Positions 33,451 to 44,379 of a DNA stretch of 64,000 nucleotides are shown piece after piece. The notes under the pieces were generated by a model that made no database searches, was not told where the DNA came from, and saw only the letters and a program-made list of their open reading frames with translations. Position 1 is the first letter of the stretch; the number at the start of each line of letters is the position of its first letter. The DNA is from Muscardinus avellanarius. Taxonomy: Eukaryota; Chordata; Mammalia; Rodentia; Gliridae. Location: positions 29,555,575 to 29,619,574 of the forward strand of contig OY726563.1 in NCBI GenBank assembly GCA_963383645.1, read 5' to 3'. Both the position numbers and the translations under genes were made by a program.

Positions 33451-34290
33451 AGCATATTCTCTAAAAACAAAAATTTATTAGCTTTTTTTTAATGAAAAAA
33501 GGGTTTTATTTTGACATTTTTTCTTCTGAAAACTGTAAATATACCACAAAAACTTATGAGAAGGTAAAATTGATTGGCAGAGTTTGCTTTCTGCTGCCTG
33601 AAGATTTAAAAATAGATATTACAGGGGGAAGAAGCAGAATTGGCTGCTAGAAACCTAATACTTCTAGAAGAAAGGGCTAGGGGAGAGACCAAAAATGGAG
33701 TGCAAGTAGATCCAGAGTAGCCCTTCTGTTGAATTGTTTCATTGGTTTAAGTAATCATTTTCCTAGAAGCGACAAGAAAAACTGGTCCAGTTTGTTTTCT
33801 GAGCTGAGAGTAAATACTCCTGTAAGCAGCTCCTGGCTTGCAGTGGCTCCATCTGGAATAACATGTAAGAATTTGGCCAAATCTCAAGTCATTTATGTTT
33901 AGTAAACAAGATTATCTTCAGCTTCCTATTGTGAAGGAGCAAATGATTTGTGGTTTTGTTGCTGCTTTTCAGCCTCTTTTAATTGCTTATTCAAGGTAAA
34001 ACTGCATTAATCTCCCTTATTTATCTCTAGTGTCTGGTTTGCAGCAGTGGTTTCTGAAGCAAGAAACTACAATAGTGGTTGAGCCAGAATGGCTTTAAGG
34101 CCATTACACAAGACATTTTTTCTCTTTCAGAATGGTCATAGTGAATAGGGTGGTACTGGATATAGACTGTATCCTTGAAATATGGCATCCCTGGTTGCTC
34201 ACATTATTGTGTGAACCTAAATAATGCTAAACCAGTTATGTCAACGTGAGGTGTAGGTTTGGTGTAGCTTTGTAGATATTAAGCAATTTG
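33451..34290. other. No recognisable feature
   Basis: About 840 bp of moderately AT-rich DNA, with less extreme composition than the surroundings (33590-34100 is close to balanced). No frame or repeat identified. Confidence 0.45.
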
Positions 34291-34298
34291 TCTCTCTC

Positions 34299-34343
<45 letters not shown>

Positions 34344-34398
34344 TTTCTCTCTCTCTCTCTCTTTCACACACACGCACACATACACACACATACACACT
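34291..34398. repeat. Compound (TTTC)n(CT)n(CA)n microsatellite
   Basis: A pyrimidine-only tract (about 11 TTTC units, then CT units) running into interrupted CA repeats. Confidence 0.95.
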
Positions 34399-34639
34399 TC
34401 TCTGTTAAAAATTATTTTGTCATCTCATTCAGTTGTGCTTTCTTCATAGCTTATAGTAAAGGTATATTTATTTGTCTCCCAAAGTCTCATATTAATATTG
34501 AAAATGACTATAAAGCAATAAAAACTAATTTTAAATCGTTCTCATCTAGTTATTATCACTGTTTTGGAATCATATCTATCATATTAATGTTTTCTTTCTT
34601 GACATGACAGCCTGAAATTCAAAGTTAGAAAATTATAAT

Positions 34640-35040
34640 TTAACCATTGTCTCAATCAGCATTCTCACTACTGTGTCCCCAAATGCCTGATGATCAAAAC
34701 TTAGAAGAAGGAAAATTATTTGTTCTGAGGATTTTGAAGGTTTCGGTCCATGTTATGGCAAGAGAAGACTGCAGATATCAGGGCATGGTGGCAAGAAACA
34801 GAGAGAATATCAGGGAAGAGACTTTGCTCTCACATCTTGGAGGCAAGAAGAAGAAAAAGATAGAGCTAGAAACTCGGCTTTCACATCCTAGAAACTGAAA
34901 GAAGGGAGAGTAAGGGGAGAAGATACAATATGTAGTCCCCAAGGCCATACCCCCAGGAAACAAAGCCCTGCCACTAATATGCCTACCTCATCTATGAAAT
35001 GAGGTCTGGGGGACAGTCAAAGTCCAAACCTTAACAACCA
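34640..35040 (-). mobile_element. MaLR LTR (antisense)
   Basis: Plus-strand text such as 'aaggtttcggtccatg', 'cagggcatggtggcaag' and 'aggccatacccccag' matches the reversed rodent MaLR LTR pattern. It ends near 'caaagtccaaacctta'. Confidence 0.55.
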
Positions 35041-35284
35041 TTCTTTCCAGAAAAAAAAAAGTCTTTTCTTGATAAGCACTTCTTCCTAGAACCTTCTTTA
35101 TGTCTTCATTGTCATGATGACCTCATTAAGATTCCTAATTTATCCCATTATAGAATTTAATATCTAAAAACCAACATTTTTGACTATCTAGTATGTGCCA
35201 AGCATTGTGAAGTACTCTAAAGTTGTAGACAATAATCTGGGTTCTCAAGTTGCATAAAGTTTTATATAAAAGCTTTTCGTAACG

Positions 35285-35474
35285 AACATAGTTTCACATA
35301 CCTGTAATCCCAGTACTTGTGAGGCTAAGACAGGAGGATCACAGGTTCAAGGATGGCCTCAACAATATGGAAATATTTTCAGCAAATTAGCAAGACCCTA
35401 TTTCAAAGCAAAACATAAAGAATGCTGTTGGTGTAGCTCAGAAGTAAAATGACCCTGAGTTCAATCCCCAGTAC

Positions 35475-35475
<1 letters not shown>
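35285..35475 (+). mobile_element. B1-dID SINE
   Basis: A diverged sense copy. The tail begins 'ccagtacaacacac' and is continuous with the (AC)n. Confidence 0.82.

Positions 35476-35519
<44 letters not shown>
35476..35519. repeat. (AC)n microsatellite
   Basis: About 21 AC units in the SINE tail position. Confidence 0.97.
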
Positions 35520-35520
<1 letters not shown>

Positions 35521-35521
<1 letters not shown>

Positions 35522-36056
35522 CTTCACAAGTAAAAAAAAAAAGTTCTAAAAATTCCCAGAAAGATTAATAGAAATCCTAAGGCTAGAGAAAACCTTCCAG
35601 AAGACCTAAATATATAATTTTTCATATGTCAGTATTCCAATGAAATGCCTATTCTCCTTTTGAATGAGGCTGATTGAATGGCCAAACCTCAAAATGAATC
35701 ATGACTCAGTCTTGAAGAAAATGCACCTTCTCAAAGGAGAGGTTGACAGACCCTCATACAAATGCATAAACACTGCAAAGCAAACAGCAATGTACTGACA
35801 CAACCCTGGGCTCTATCTTCACCATGGTACCCACTATGTGAACATCTGGACTATCTACTTGTAGTTTCCCAAGATGGCCATATCAAGAAGAAAAATAACC
35901 TGGTTTTGCTGAATTTCTGTATGTGTGTGTGGTTGGGAAAGTATCAAATGTGGGCATCCTTTATTTCTGTGGGAGAAACAAGAGACACTTGACTTGTGTT
36001 AAGGTTCCAGTTGCAGCCAATTGTTATGGCATAGTCAGCCCTGTTTCACCCAACCT
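35521..36056. other. No recognisable feature
   Basis: Unique-looking DNA. A 76-codon plus-strand frame at 35762-35992 has no recognised similarity. Confidence 0.45.
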
Positions 36057-36059
36057 GAT

Positions 36060-36104
<45 letters not shown>

Positions 36105-36105
36105 G
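36057..36105. repeat. (GATA)n microsatellite
   Basis: About 11 perfect GATA units, followed by an imperfect one. Confidence 0.97.
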
Positions 36106-36514
36106 ATAGATATAATTTTGAGGCAACCTCTACACTCATCTCCTGGTAGGTTTCTCATATGGACCTTTGTTGTCCTTTTCTATCTATAGTTTGTTTGCTC
36201 AGAAACTTGAGATGATAGTCCATACATTGCTAAATTAAAGAAAACCAGAAGGGAGTTAGAATCCCTAAGTAAATTATGCATATTAGTCAAATAATATCCC
36301 AGGGCACCACAGATCAAAGTGACTTTCAGCCTTGCCAATCAAGCCAAACATCAACTAGATAAAGGTGTCCAGTTTTGCAGATACAAAATTCTGTAAAGCC
36401 TTCTTAGTGACTTAGGTCATGAAACAATTTGTATTAGGATAGACCATGCCAGTTTTTTTAATCTATTGAATTTTACTCTGATCTTCTCCCTTATATTTAT
36501 TCATGTTATAGCAT
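36106..36514. other. No recognisable feature
   Basis: AT-rich unique DNA between the GATA repeat and the L1M. Confidence 0.5.
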
Positions 36515-37002
36515 GTATCAAGATTTTATTTATTTTTATGGCTGAATAACACCATATATATCTTGGCATCTATTCATCATATGATGGGCAAAGGAATTAT
36601 TTTTACCTTTTGGCTATTGTATTTATTAATCCCAAAAATGCTTTTTAGATTTTTTTGTTTGAATATTTGTTTTCTTCTCTTTTGAGAATATACTGACTGG
36701 AATAGCTAGGTTACTTAATGATTCTGTGTTTAACTATTTAAATCATTGTCAAACTTTTTTTCTTAGATGCTGCAACATTTTACATTCTTATAGACAACAT
36801 ATACGGATTCCAATAGCTCTACATGCTTTCTAAAATTTTTTATTTTTATGTTGCTTATAACCATTTCATTGGGTGTTAAATATCTTATTGTGGTTCTGAT
36901 TTGAATTTCTTTACTGATAACTTTTGTTGGGCATCATTTTATGTATGTGTTGATCATGTATCTATTTTCTTTAAAGAAATGCCTATTTAAATCTTATGCC
37001 AA
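36515..37002 (-). mobile_element. Ancient L1M, left arm
   Basis: Plus-strand text ('ttatggctgaataacacca', 'cattttacattctta', 'cattgggtg', 'attgtggttctgatttgaat') is the antisense of an old mammalian L1 ORF2 end. It stops at the duplication ttatgccaa (36994-37002) and resumes at 38896. Confidence 0.75.
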
Positions 37003-37218
37003 CTTTCTTTTGCCGTAATGGGGATGAAACCTAGCAGTATTCTACCTCCAAGATATACCCCCAGTGCTAAAGACCAGCTCCTGACAATTCAGGGGTTCTT
37101 GAAGGTGGTGAGGAGTTGGCAACTTGAAGGAATGAGAGAAAAAAGCCTTCTTCACAGGCATGACTCTGTCATTCAGAGTCGATGCTTTATTTTTATATAT
37201 TTTTACACAGAAATATTT

Positions 37219-37301
37219 GGTATTAACAACTTTTGGCAAAACATATACTTAATACACCTGGATACAAACAACTTTTAGCAAAACATGTTTTCAGTACACC
37301 T
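37219..37301. repeat. Two-copy 41/42-bp tandem repeat
   Basis: Units 37219-37259 and 37260-37301 share 'acaacttttggcaaaaca'-type cores and 'tacacct' ends, with several substitutions. Confidence 0.9.
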
Positions 37302-37596
37302 AGGTACATTTTGCGCTTTATCTGGAACAATTCAACCTGCCTCATGAGTGCATATCCCAATACCATACTGTGGTTGAATAAAACACCCAAAATTATCCAA
37401 ATTAACATCATACAATTCATTCTGGTTACCTAGCCACAAAAATCAATTTTATTCTAATTATTAACCTAACAATGGAGCTCTGCAAAGCATATTCAAACCT
37501 AAAGCTAAACCGAAAGTACAGAAAACAAGGGGCTTTTCCATTAGAAGGAACACAAAGATTTTAAGAGATCTTTCAGGGGCAATATATATATATATT

Positions 37597-37755
37597 TGGT
37601 GGTACTGGGGTTCCTTCTACCTCCGGGCTACTTTTTTATTTGGAAACAGGGTCTCTTAAGCCAGAGCACACGTGGCTGGCTTCGAACCTGTGCGATCCTC
37701 CTGTCTCCACCTCCCAAGCACGGGGATTACAAGCGTGCACCACCACGCCCGGCAA
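37597..37755 (-). mobile_element. Young B1-dID SINE with internal deletion
   Basis: An antisense young-subfamily copy in which part of the ID half (between 'ctccgggcta' and 'tttatttggaaac') is deleted. It is nested in the LTR-like block. Confidence 0.88.
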
Positions 37756-38895
37756 AACATTTTACTTTTATATTTCATATTTTAAAATACTAAGTGTACT
37801 ATTTATTTTCTTGAATTCTTATGATCTTTGGTCAGAAACACCAAAAAAGGGGAGGATCTCCCTAGCCGATCTCTCCATAACACTTAATAAACTTTAACTA
37901 CACTTATCCTTAACTACTAAATGCCAAACTTAATGTTTTTACCTCTAAAATTAGCTGCTAATTTTATGTTATTTTTACAACTAAGTATTCTATTAAACTT
38001 ATTCTGACTAAACCACCAAATCCATACTAAACTTATTCTATTTCTCTAGCATGCAATGCCTACATCTAATTTTCTACAATGCCTATTAAGTTTTTTTTTT
38101 TACCAAGAGAGCTCTTTTGCTTTAGTGAGCAGGTGCCAAGGAGGTCCCTGCCTGCCCAACCCTCTGTAGGAATGGCAGAGTCCTGACATCAAGCCATTTT
38201 CCAGTAATATTAACTCTGTGCTTTCCATTCATCATACACTCCTATACAGGAAAGTGGAGGATTGGTTGGAATTGAAAAAGTATTCTGATTAGCGCTAGCC
38301 CCTTGAGGGGGATACCACAGTCAACCCTCTAACTTATTAAGCAATATATGGAAGGCCTTACACAGTAGATATAATTTCCCTAAAGTTAGCTTTTTCTTTA
38401 ATGGCTAAAACCTTAAGTGAGTTAGGTGTTGTAAGCAGAGGAGCAAAGAGCTCTTTTCTAAGTTCTCCCATTGTCATATTCTTCTTAGTGCTATTCCCAG
38501 CACAAATCTTAGGACATTTTCCAGTCATATTCACATCAATTTTCAGATTATTACAAAACAGAAATCTTCATTCAAAGGGATTTTCAAATGTCATTAATAT
38601 TATCATTATTATAACTAAAATCAAAAGGGATAATGGCTTCAGTTCTGCCAGAGTCTTCCAACCCTGCGGAATTTTCTTCCTAGCTGCGAACTTGTCATAC
38701 AGCAGTAATGGTGCCCCCTCTGCCAAACCAGCTTTATTTAATTTATATATTTTTTTACTTTTGAAACAGAGTCTCACTGAGTTGCAAAGGGCATCACTAA
38801 GTAGTTGAGGCTGTCTGTGAACCATGATCCTCCTTTCTCAGCCTCCTGAATGCTGGGATTACAAGCATGTACCACCATGCCCGGCATTATGCCAA

Positions 38896-39045
38896 TTTAA
38901 AAACAGTTTCTATCTTTATTTTATCATAACTTTCATATATTCTGAATATTAATTTTCTAGCAGATATATAATTTATAAGAATTTTCTCATGTCCTGTGGA
39001 TTGCTGTTTTATTCTCTCAATAGCACTTGTATTTATCAGGGTTTT
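38896..39045 (-). mobile_element. Ancient L1M, right arm
   Basis: Continues the L1M text interrupted at 37002 ('atattctgaatattaatttt', 'agcagatatataattta', 'attttctcatgtcctgtgga'). Confidence 0.7.
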
Positions 39046-39545
39046 CTGTACAAATATATACACATATGTTTGTGAATGTATATGCATAGGTATGTGAGTG
39101 ATTTATATTTAGAATTTATCAATACAAGAAATATCTTGATATGTTTTATGTGAGCTAGAGAACAAGGAAAACTAGTAATGTAATTTAATCTGATTCTGAA
39201 AGTCTAAGAGTAAGGGGAACCCATGGTGAAATTCTCAGTGTGAGCTATACGAATTAGGGCAGTTGTGGAATCCCAAGGTCTAAGATTCGAGGACTCTGGT
39301 ATTCAACAGCAGTAAATTGATGTTTCAGGGCAGATTCTCATTTCTTCCACTTTTTTGTTCTGTAGAGGCCCTCAAACAATTGATGATGTCAGCTTACATT
39401 TATGAGCGTTGATCTTTACTCAGTTTTCTGGCTCAAATGCCAACCTCTTCTGGAAATCACCCTCATAGACAGACCTAAAAATCATGTTTTATCAGCCAAT
39501 ATCCCTTAGTTCAGTAAAATGCATATATAATATTAATCATCACAG
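39046..39545. mobile_element. Old LTR-type interspersed repeat, family unresolved
   Basis: Starts like a common mammalian repeat ('atttatcagggttttctgta') and ends 'attaatcatcacag'. Between them are blocks such as 'gttctgtagaggccctcaaa'. I recognise the pattern but cannot name the family securely. Confidence 0.35.
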
Positions 39546-39553
39546 TGTCCTAT

Positions 39554-40180
39554 TGTCAGGAAATAAACACAATTTTACGGGATTCTTGGCTTCAGTGGCA
39601 TAAAAATAAAGAATTTCAGCATATGCATGGTCAGAGGGAAAAATTTATTCAGGAAAAAGTTTATTCTGCAGATGGGTATGCAACTGACATAGAGTCTAGT
39701 TAGCAAGCACATGCTGCAGTCTACTCAGCTTTTATCCCTAACACTATCCTGCCCCTCACCTGATTCTCTACAAGATTAGCTATTGTCCAAGATGGTAACT
39801 TAAAAACAAAGTTTAATTTAAATTCAGGAGCTAAGTTGGATGACCAAAACTAAGATGGCTGACTTCTGGAAGATTCCTGGTCAACTAAAGTTCAATTATG
39901 AGCTAAGATGGATGATAAACCTAAGATGGTTGACTTCTGGAAGATTCAGGGAGTGGAACATACAGATACATGTATCAAAAGCAACAGAGACAAGGTGTCT
40001 CTCACTGAGTAGCTGCCTCAGTGAGCTAGAGTGTAGCTCTGAGGTAGAATGTCCCTGGATTCCAGCCTCAGTACATAAAAAAAAAAGCAACAGAGAGTGG
40101 AGCATACATATACATGTATCCAAAACAAAATCCCATAATATAGTTTCAAAATGGAATTAAAAGTGTAGCTTGTTAAGAGA
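39554..40180 (-). mobile_element. Possible LTR with duplicated U3 module
   Basis: The minus strand shows AATAAA-type signals between about 39600 and 39670 and, upstream of them in sense, a duplicated 48-49 bp module (39828-39876 and 39900-39947, period 72) containing 'aagatggctgacttctgga'. 'gtggaacatacagatacatg' is also repeated across the inserted SINE. This fits an LTR with repeated enhancer-like units, but the ends are not fixed. Confidence 0.4.
39991..40082 (+). mobile_element. 5'-truncated SINE (ID half)
   Basis: Sense ID half ('gtgtagctctgaggtagaat') plus a scrap of the central region. Duplication aaaagcaacagaga at 39977-39990 and 40083-40096. Confidence 0.88.
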
Positions 40181-40489
40181 TTTTTGTCTAAGACTGAAAA
40201 AGCTATGTAAAGTGAAGCTAAGGATTATGAAGATTTTTTAGATTTTAAAACTATATTTTCCTTTCCTTCTCAATTTGTTTCCTTTCTATCTAGTACTTTA
40301 TCCCTTCTATCCTATCTCACTATGATGTATGGAGTTTTTATATTTTGAAGAAGTCCAATTAGCCTACCTTTTTTTAATCTGTGATTTTGATATTGTATCT
40401 AAGAAACCATTGTCATATACAAAGCTATGAGATTCTTTTCTATATTAAGAATTTCATAGTTGGTGGCTCATATATATTTTGAATTTTTT
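40181..40489. other. No recognisable feature
   Basis: AT-rich DNA. Confidence 0.45.
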
Positions 40490-40686
40490 TTGTGTATGTG
40501 GTACTAGAGATGGAACCCATACCTCTGAGCTACACCTCCAGCCTTACTTTTTATTCTTTATTTTGAAACACGGTCTCACTCAATTGCAAAGAGCTTCACT
40601 AAGTACATGAGGCTGTCTGTGAACTGAGATCCTCCTGTCTCAGCCTCCCGAATGCTGGGATTATAAGCGTGCTTCACCATGCCCAG
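40490..40686 (-). mobile_element. B1-dID SINE
   Basis: An antisense full-length copy, ID part 'gagatggaacccatacctct' to head end 'cttcaccatgcccag'. Confidence 0.87.
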
Positions 40687-40933
40687 TTTGAACCTCTTTT
40701 GTTAGGTTATTATGTATTTATAACCATTATAAGTTCTTGATATTTTAAAATGTTTACCAATTTAGAACTTCTTCTTTGTCTTTTGTAAATCTTGTTATGG
40801 CTTAATGTCTATTTAGTCTAATACCATTATAACACCTCACTGTCATTTGAATGAAAATAATTTCACTTTCAATTTATTTGTGTGTTTAGATCTACAGACA
40901 GTCTCTTGAAGAAAGCATATGATAAGATCATGC

Positions 40934-40936
<3 letters not shown>

Positions 40937-40968
<32 letters not shown>

Positions 40969-41363
40969 GTGGTACTGGGGATGGAACCCTTCTACCTCCA
41001 GGCTACACTCCCAGACTTATTTTTTACATTTTATTTGGAAACAGAGTCTCTTAAACTAGCACGGAAGCCAAGTGTGCTGGCTCATGCTTGTAATCCCTGC
41101 ACTTGGGAAAGAGGATCGCTCAGGTTCGAAACCAGTCTCGCTGGTTTAAAAGGCCCTGTTTCCAAATAAAAATATATTTTAAAAAATAGGTCTGGGAGTG
41201 TAGCCCAGAGGTAGAAGGGCTTCCAGGGACCCCCAGTACCACCACCACCACAACAACAAAAACCAACAGCAACAAAAAAAAATCCAGCAAGGCTGGCTTC
41301 GAACCCTCCTGTCTCTGCCTCCCAAGCGTGGGATTACAAGCGTGCGCCACCACGCCCAGCAAG
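40937..41363 (-). mobile_element. B1-dID SINE with T31 tail, split by another SINE
   Basis: An antisense copy whose complemented tail is an unbroken run of about 30 T (40937-40967). Its two parts are 40968-41066 and 41281-41363, with a second SINE between them. Outer duplication aagatcat lies on both sides (about 40925 and 41362). Confidence 0.9.
41067..41280 (+). mobile_element. B1-dID SINE nested in an antisense SINE
   Basis: A sense copy (head 'agccaagtgtgctggctcat') with an A-rich tail containing (CCA)n and (CAA)n. The host text 'ctagcacgg' and 'ccagcaagg' on its two sides is the imperfect target duplication. Confidence 0.9.
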
Positions 41364-41389
41364 ATCATACTTTTTAAAAATGTATTCTG

Positions 41390-41835
41390 CTCCCGGAGGT
41401 GGTGAGCCACACTTGTAATCCCAGCATTCTGGAGGCTGAGACTGGAGGATCATGTTTCGCCTAGAGCTTCAGCTACTTAGCGTGGCCCTTCGCAACTCAG
41501 TGAGACTTTTTTTCAAAATTAAAAAAGACTGCCGAGTGTGGTAACGCATGTTTGTTATCCCAGCATTGGGAAGCTGAGACAGGAGGATCAAGGTTCGCAG
41601 ACAGCCTCTGCTACTTAGCAAGGCCCTTTGTAACTCAGTGAGACCCTGTTTCAAAATAAAGAATAAAAAATAGGGCCGGGGTTATAGCTCGAAGGTAGAA
41701 TGCCCCTGGGTTCCATCCCTAGTACAGCAAAGAAAAATAAATAAAAATGAAAATAAATAAATACATAAGACTAAAAATAGGGCTAGGGGTGTAGCTCAGT
41801 GAAACAATGCCGCTGGGTTCCATCCCCAGTACCAC
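41390..41835 (+). mobile_element. B1-dID SINE split by another SINE
   Basis: First part 41390-41526 (head and centre), last part 41770-41835 (ID half). Outer duplication aaaaatgtattctg (41376-41389) and aaaaatgtattttg (41836-41849). Confidence 0.88.
41527..41769 (+). mobile_element. B1-dID SINE nested in a sense SINE
   Basis: Head 'gccgagtgtggtaacgcatg', (AAAT)n-type tail. 'aagact' repeats at both junctions as the target duplication. Same orientation as its host. Confidence 0.88.
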
Positions 41836-42036
41836 AAAAATGTATTTTGATAATTTCTATCTTAATTAGGTACTTAAATTCATTTATTCATTTATTAGTA
41901 AAAAAAAAAAAGGATGTATTACTTAGATTTGGCTTTTTTATTTCTATATATTTTATATGTTTTGAAACCATGTGCCACCACACCTGGCTCTCTTCATTAG
42001 TGTTAAAGTAGAACTTGGTTTAGTATTGAAGTTTTA

Positions 42037-42052
42037 TTTTTTATTTATTTAC

Positions 42053-42095
<43 letters not shown>

Positions 42096-42292
42096 TTGTG
42101 GTACTTGGCGTGGAACCCAGGTGCTTTTCTACTCCGGGCTATACTCCCAGACCTATTTTATACTTTATTTGGAAACAGGGTCTCACTAAGTTGGTGAGAG
42201 CCTAAGTAGCTGCAGCTGACTTCAAACCTGTGCAATCATCCTGTCTCACCTCCCAAACATGGGAATTACACGTGTGACCCACCACACCCGGG
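42037..42292 (-). mobile_element. B1-dID SINE with (TTTA)n tail
   Basis: An antisense copy with about 13 TTTA units. Duplication tagtattgaagtttta (42021-42036) and tagtaatgaagtttta (42293-42308). A small remnant of another antisense head, 'gtgccaccacacctggct', lies just before it at 41971-41988. Confidence 0.92.
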
Positions 42293-42309
42293 TAGTAATG
42301 AAGTTTTAG

Positions 42310-43100
42310 TTGACAATTTTTTTCAACACTTTAAGTGATCCTACTGTATTCTAACTCCCATGATTTCTGCTGAGAATATTGGTGATCTTATTGAAAATCA
42401 CTAATGACTGACAGGTCACCTCCAATTTGCTGCTTTCAAGAGTCTTTGATTTGGGATTTTTTAAAATAGTTTGGTTATAATTAATTTCAATGTTGATGTC
42501 TTTAAATTTACTCTGCTTGGAGTTGTTGAGCTTCTTGGATGTGTTCATTCGTATCTTTCATGAAACTGGGGATACTTTTAGTCATTACAGATTTTTATTT
42601 CTGAACCCCCTTCCCATTCCTCTACTCCTATAACTCCTATTAGATATATTTTGATTTATTTGATGACATTTCACAAATCTCTTAGGCCCTGTTCTTTATT
42701 CTTCATTTTTCCCTACTGCTCCTTAAACTGCAATATCTCAATTATTCTGTTTTTAAACTTCTTGATTCTTTATTTTGTCTCCCCAAATCTGCTGTTGTTC
42801 TTCCTATTATTTTTCCTCTTATTTTACCTTTCAGTTTGAGAGTTTATATTTGCATCACTTTTTAATATTTTCCATATCTTATTAATAATCTGCATATTTT
42901 CATACATGTCTCTTTGCTTTTTTTAATCCATGGATTTCTATAGATTTCTGAGCATATTTAAGAGTTAATTTAAAGCATTTTTGTGGAATTTCAGTATCTG
43001 AGCTTCCTTTACTATCACTGATTTCTTTTGTGTATATGTGATCAGTTCATACTTTGCCCCTTCTTTGCATGCCATATAGAATTTGAAATAGATTCTTTAC
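42310..43100. mobile_element. Probable ancient L1M segment
   Basis: Text such as 'agttgttgagcttcttggat', 'catgaaactggggata' and 'gccctgttctttattc' resembles a non-ORF2 portion of old L1M elements. Heavily diverged, and orientation uncertain. Confidence 0.4.
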
Positions 43101-43276
43101 TCTCCTCATGGTTTGTTTTGGCTGATTGACGTAGTTAGATTTTGTTTGGTGATTTTGCTGAACTATTTTTATAATCTCTGCTTTTTTTGTTATGTATGAC
43201 CACTGAAGTGCTTTTTTTTTCCTAATACAGTAATAGCTAGTGACCTGACAAAGAATTCCTAAACTGTCAGTAGTCA

Positions 43277-43490
43277 TTAAGGTGTGGTGGTGCACGCCTG
43301 TTATCCCAGTACTTGTCTAGCTGAGACTGGAGGATGACAGGTTCTAGGATAGCCTCAGCAATGCAAAGAGACTCTCAGCAACCTACAGAGACCCTTTTTC
43401 AAAAACAAAAAATAAAAAAAGGATGGGTGTAAAATGGCAGTTTGGAGGTATAATGTTCCTGGCTAAATCCCCAGAAACCACATACAAAAA
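43277..43490 (+). mobile_element. B1-dID SINE
   Basis: A sense copy (head 'aggtgtggtggtgcacgcct') with a diverged ID half. Confidence 0.83.
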
Positions 43491-44143
43491 GTATTTTAGT
43501 AGTCCATCAATCAGTCACTCAGTAACTTCTAGTGTTTGTAAAAAGGATCTGTAATAATACCCCTTCAAGACTTAGAAAAACTGCTAACAACTCTTATGTC
43601 AGGTTCCCATTTCTCTTTGCATAGAGTCTAAAGGTAAGTCTGTAGTAGAAACTCTAATCTTTTCAAAGATGTTCTAGATATGAAGATGGCCTTACACATG
43701 TATATGTCCTTCAAGATTCCCTAGTACATGTCAGAACTTTTCAGAGTCCTTGCTTCTTTAAGTATCTCCTTCCAGAGCCTCTCCTTACCAGATTCCATTC
43801 TGTCCATTGTTGGCACCAAATTTTTGTTCTTTATTTCATATAAGTGCAGCTCATTTATTTGCATTTAACATTTGCTTTCAACAAATGCTGCTCAGAAAGC
43901 TACTTCAGCACTGTAATACTTATGCTAATAAAATAAATACAAATCTGTGGGTTGATTCTTCAGGGATCCATCATACATATCCAAACACACAATTACTTTT
44001 CTTTGAGAATAAAGTGTATGTATGTATGTGTATACATACATATATGTGCAATTATTTGTATTTCTTATAAAATTTTTAGTACTACCCAAAATTATGTTTA
44101 TGAGTCTAGGCATAACTTTCTGGTGAGAAAATAATCATACAAC
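43491..44143. other. No recognisable feature
   Basis: Includes a 'gcatagagtctaaaggtaag' acceptor-donor look-alike at 43619-43638 that would leave a 9-nt exon. Not credited. A short TATG/TACA stretch lies at about 44016-44045. Confidence 0.45.
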
Positions 44144-44153
44144 ATACTCTATG

Positions 44154-44369
44154 GTTTTTTTTTTTTGTGTGTGTGTGTGTGTGTGTGTCACTGGGGTTTC
44201 TGGAAACCCTTCTACCTCCAGGTTACACTCCCAGACACCTATTTTTTATATTTTTATTTGGAAACAGGGTCTCTTAAACCAGTGAGGCTGGCTTTGGACC
44301 TGTGTGATCCTCCTCTCTCCACCTCCCAAGCGCGGGGATTACAAGTGTGTGCCACCACACCCAGCTACT
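44154..44369 (-). mobile_element. Young B1-dID SINE with (GT)n
   Basis: Antisense, with (GT)11 at 44166-44188 next to the tail. Duplication atactctatg at 44144-44153 and 44370-44379. Confidence 0.92.
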
Positions 44370-44379
44370 ATACTCTATG

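Larger units (their letters stand above)
37080..38726 (-). mobile_element. LTR/ERV-like insertion of unknown family
   Basis: A foreign block in the SINE. accagct occurs at both borders (37073-37079 and 38727-38733). On the minus strand an AATAAA (complement of 37186-37191) lies about 110 bp before the CA-type end near 37082, as in an LTR R-U5. It contains a 41-42 bp tandem duplication (37219-37301) and hosts a younger SINE. No gag, pol or env reading frame is seen. Family and exact ends are unresolved. Confidence 0.45.
37003..38886 (-). mobile_element. B1-dID SINE, split by an LTR-like insertion
   Basis: The antisense ID end lies at about 37010-37070 ('atggggatgaaacctagcag') and the rest of the SINE, from the central T-rich segment to the head ('taccaccatgcccggca'), at 38734-38886. 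The target duplication ttatgccaa (36994-37002 and 38887-38895) shows that the SINE entered the L1M. The 1.65 kb in between is a later insertion. Confidence 0.8.

Noticed and set aside
38401..38808. 135-codon plus frame, the second longest open stretch in the window
   Set aside because: It runs from the LTR-like block into an antisense SINE. The open length is accidental, and the C-terminal part is SINE text.
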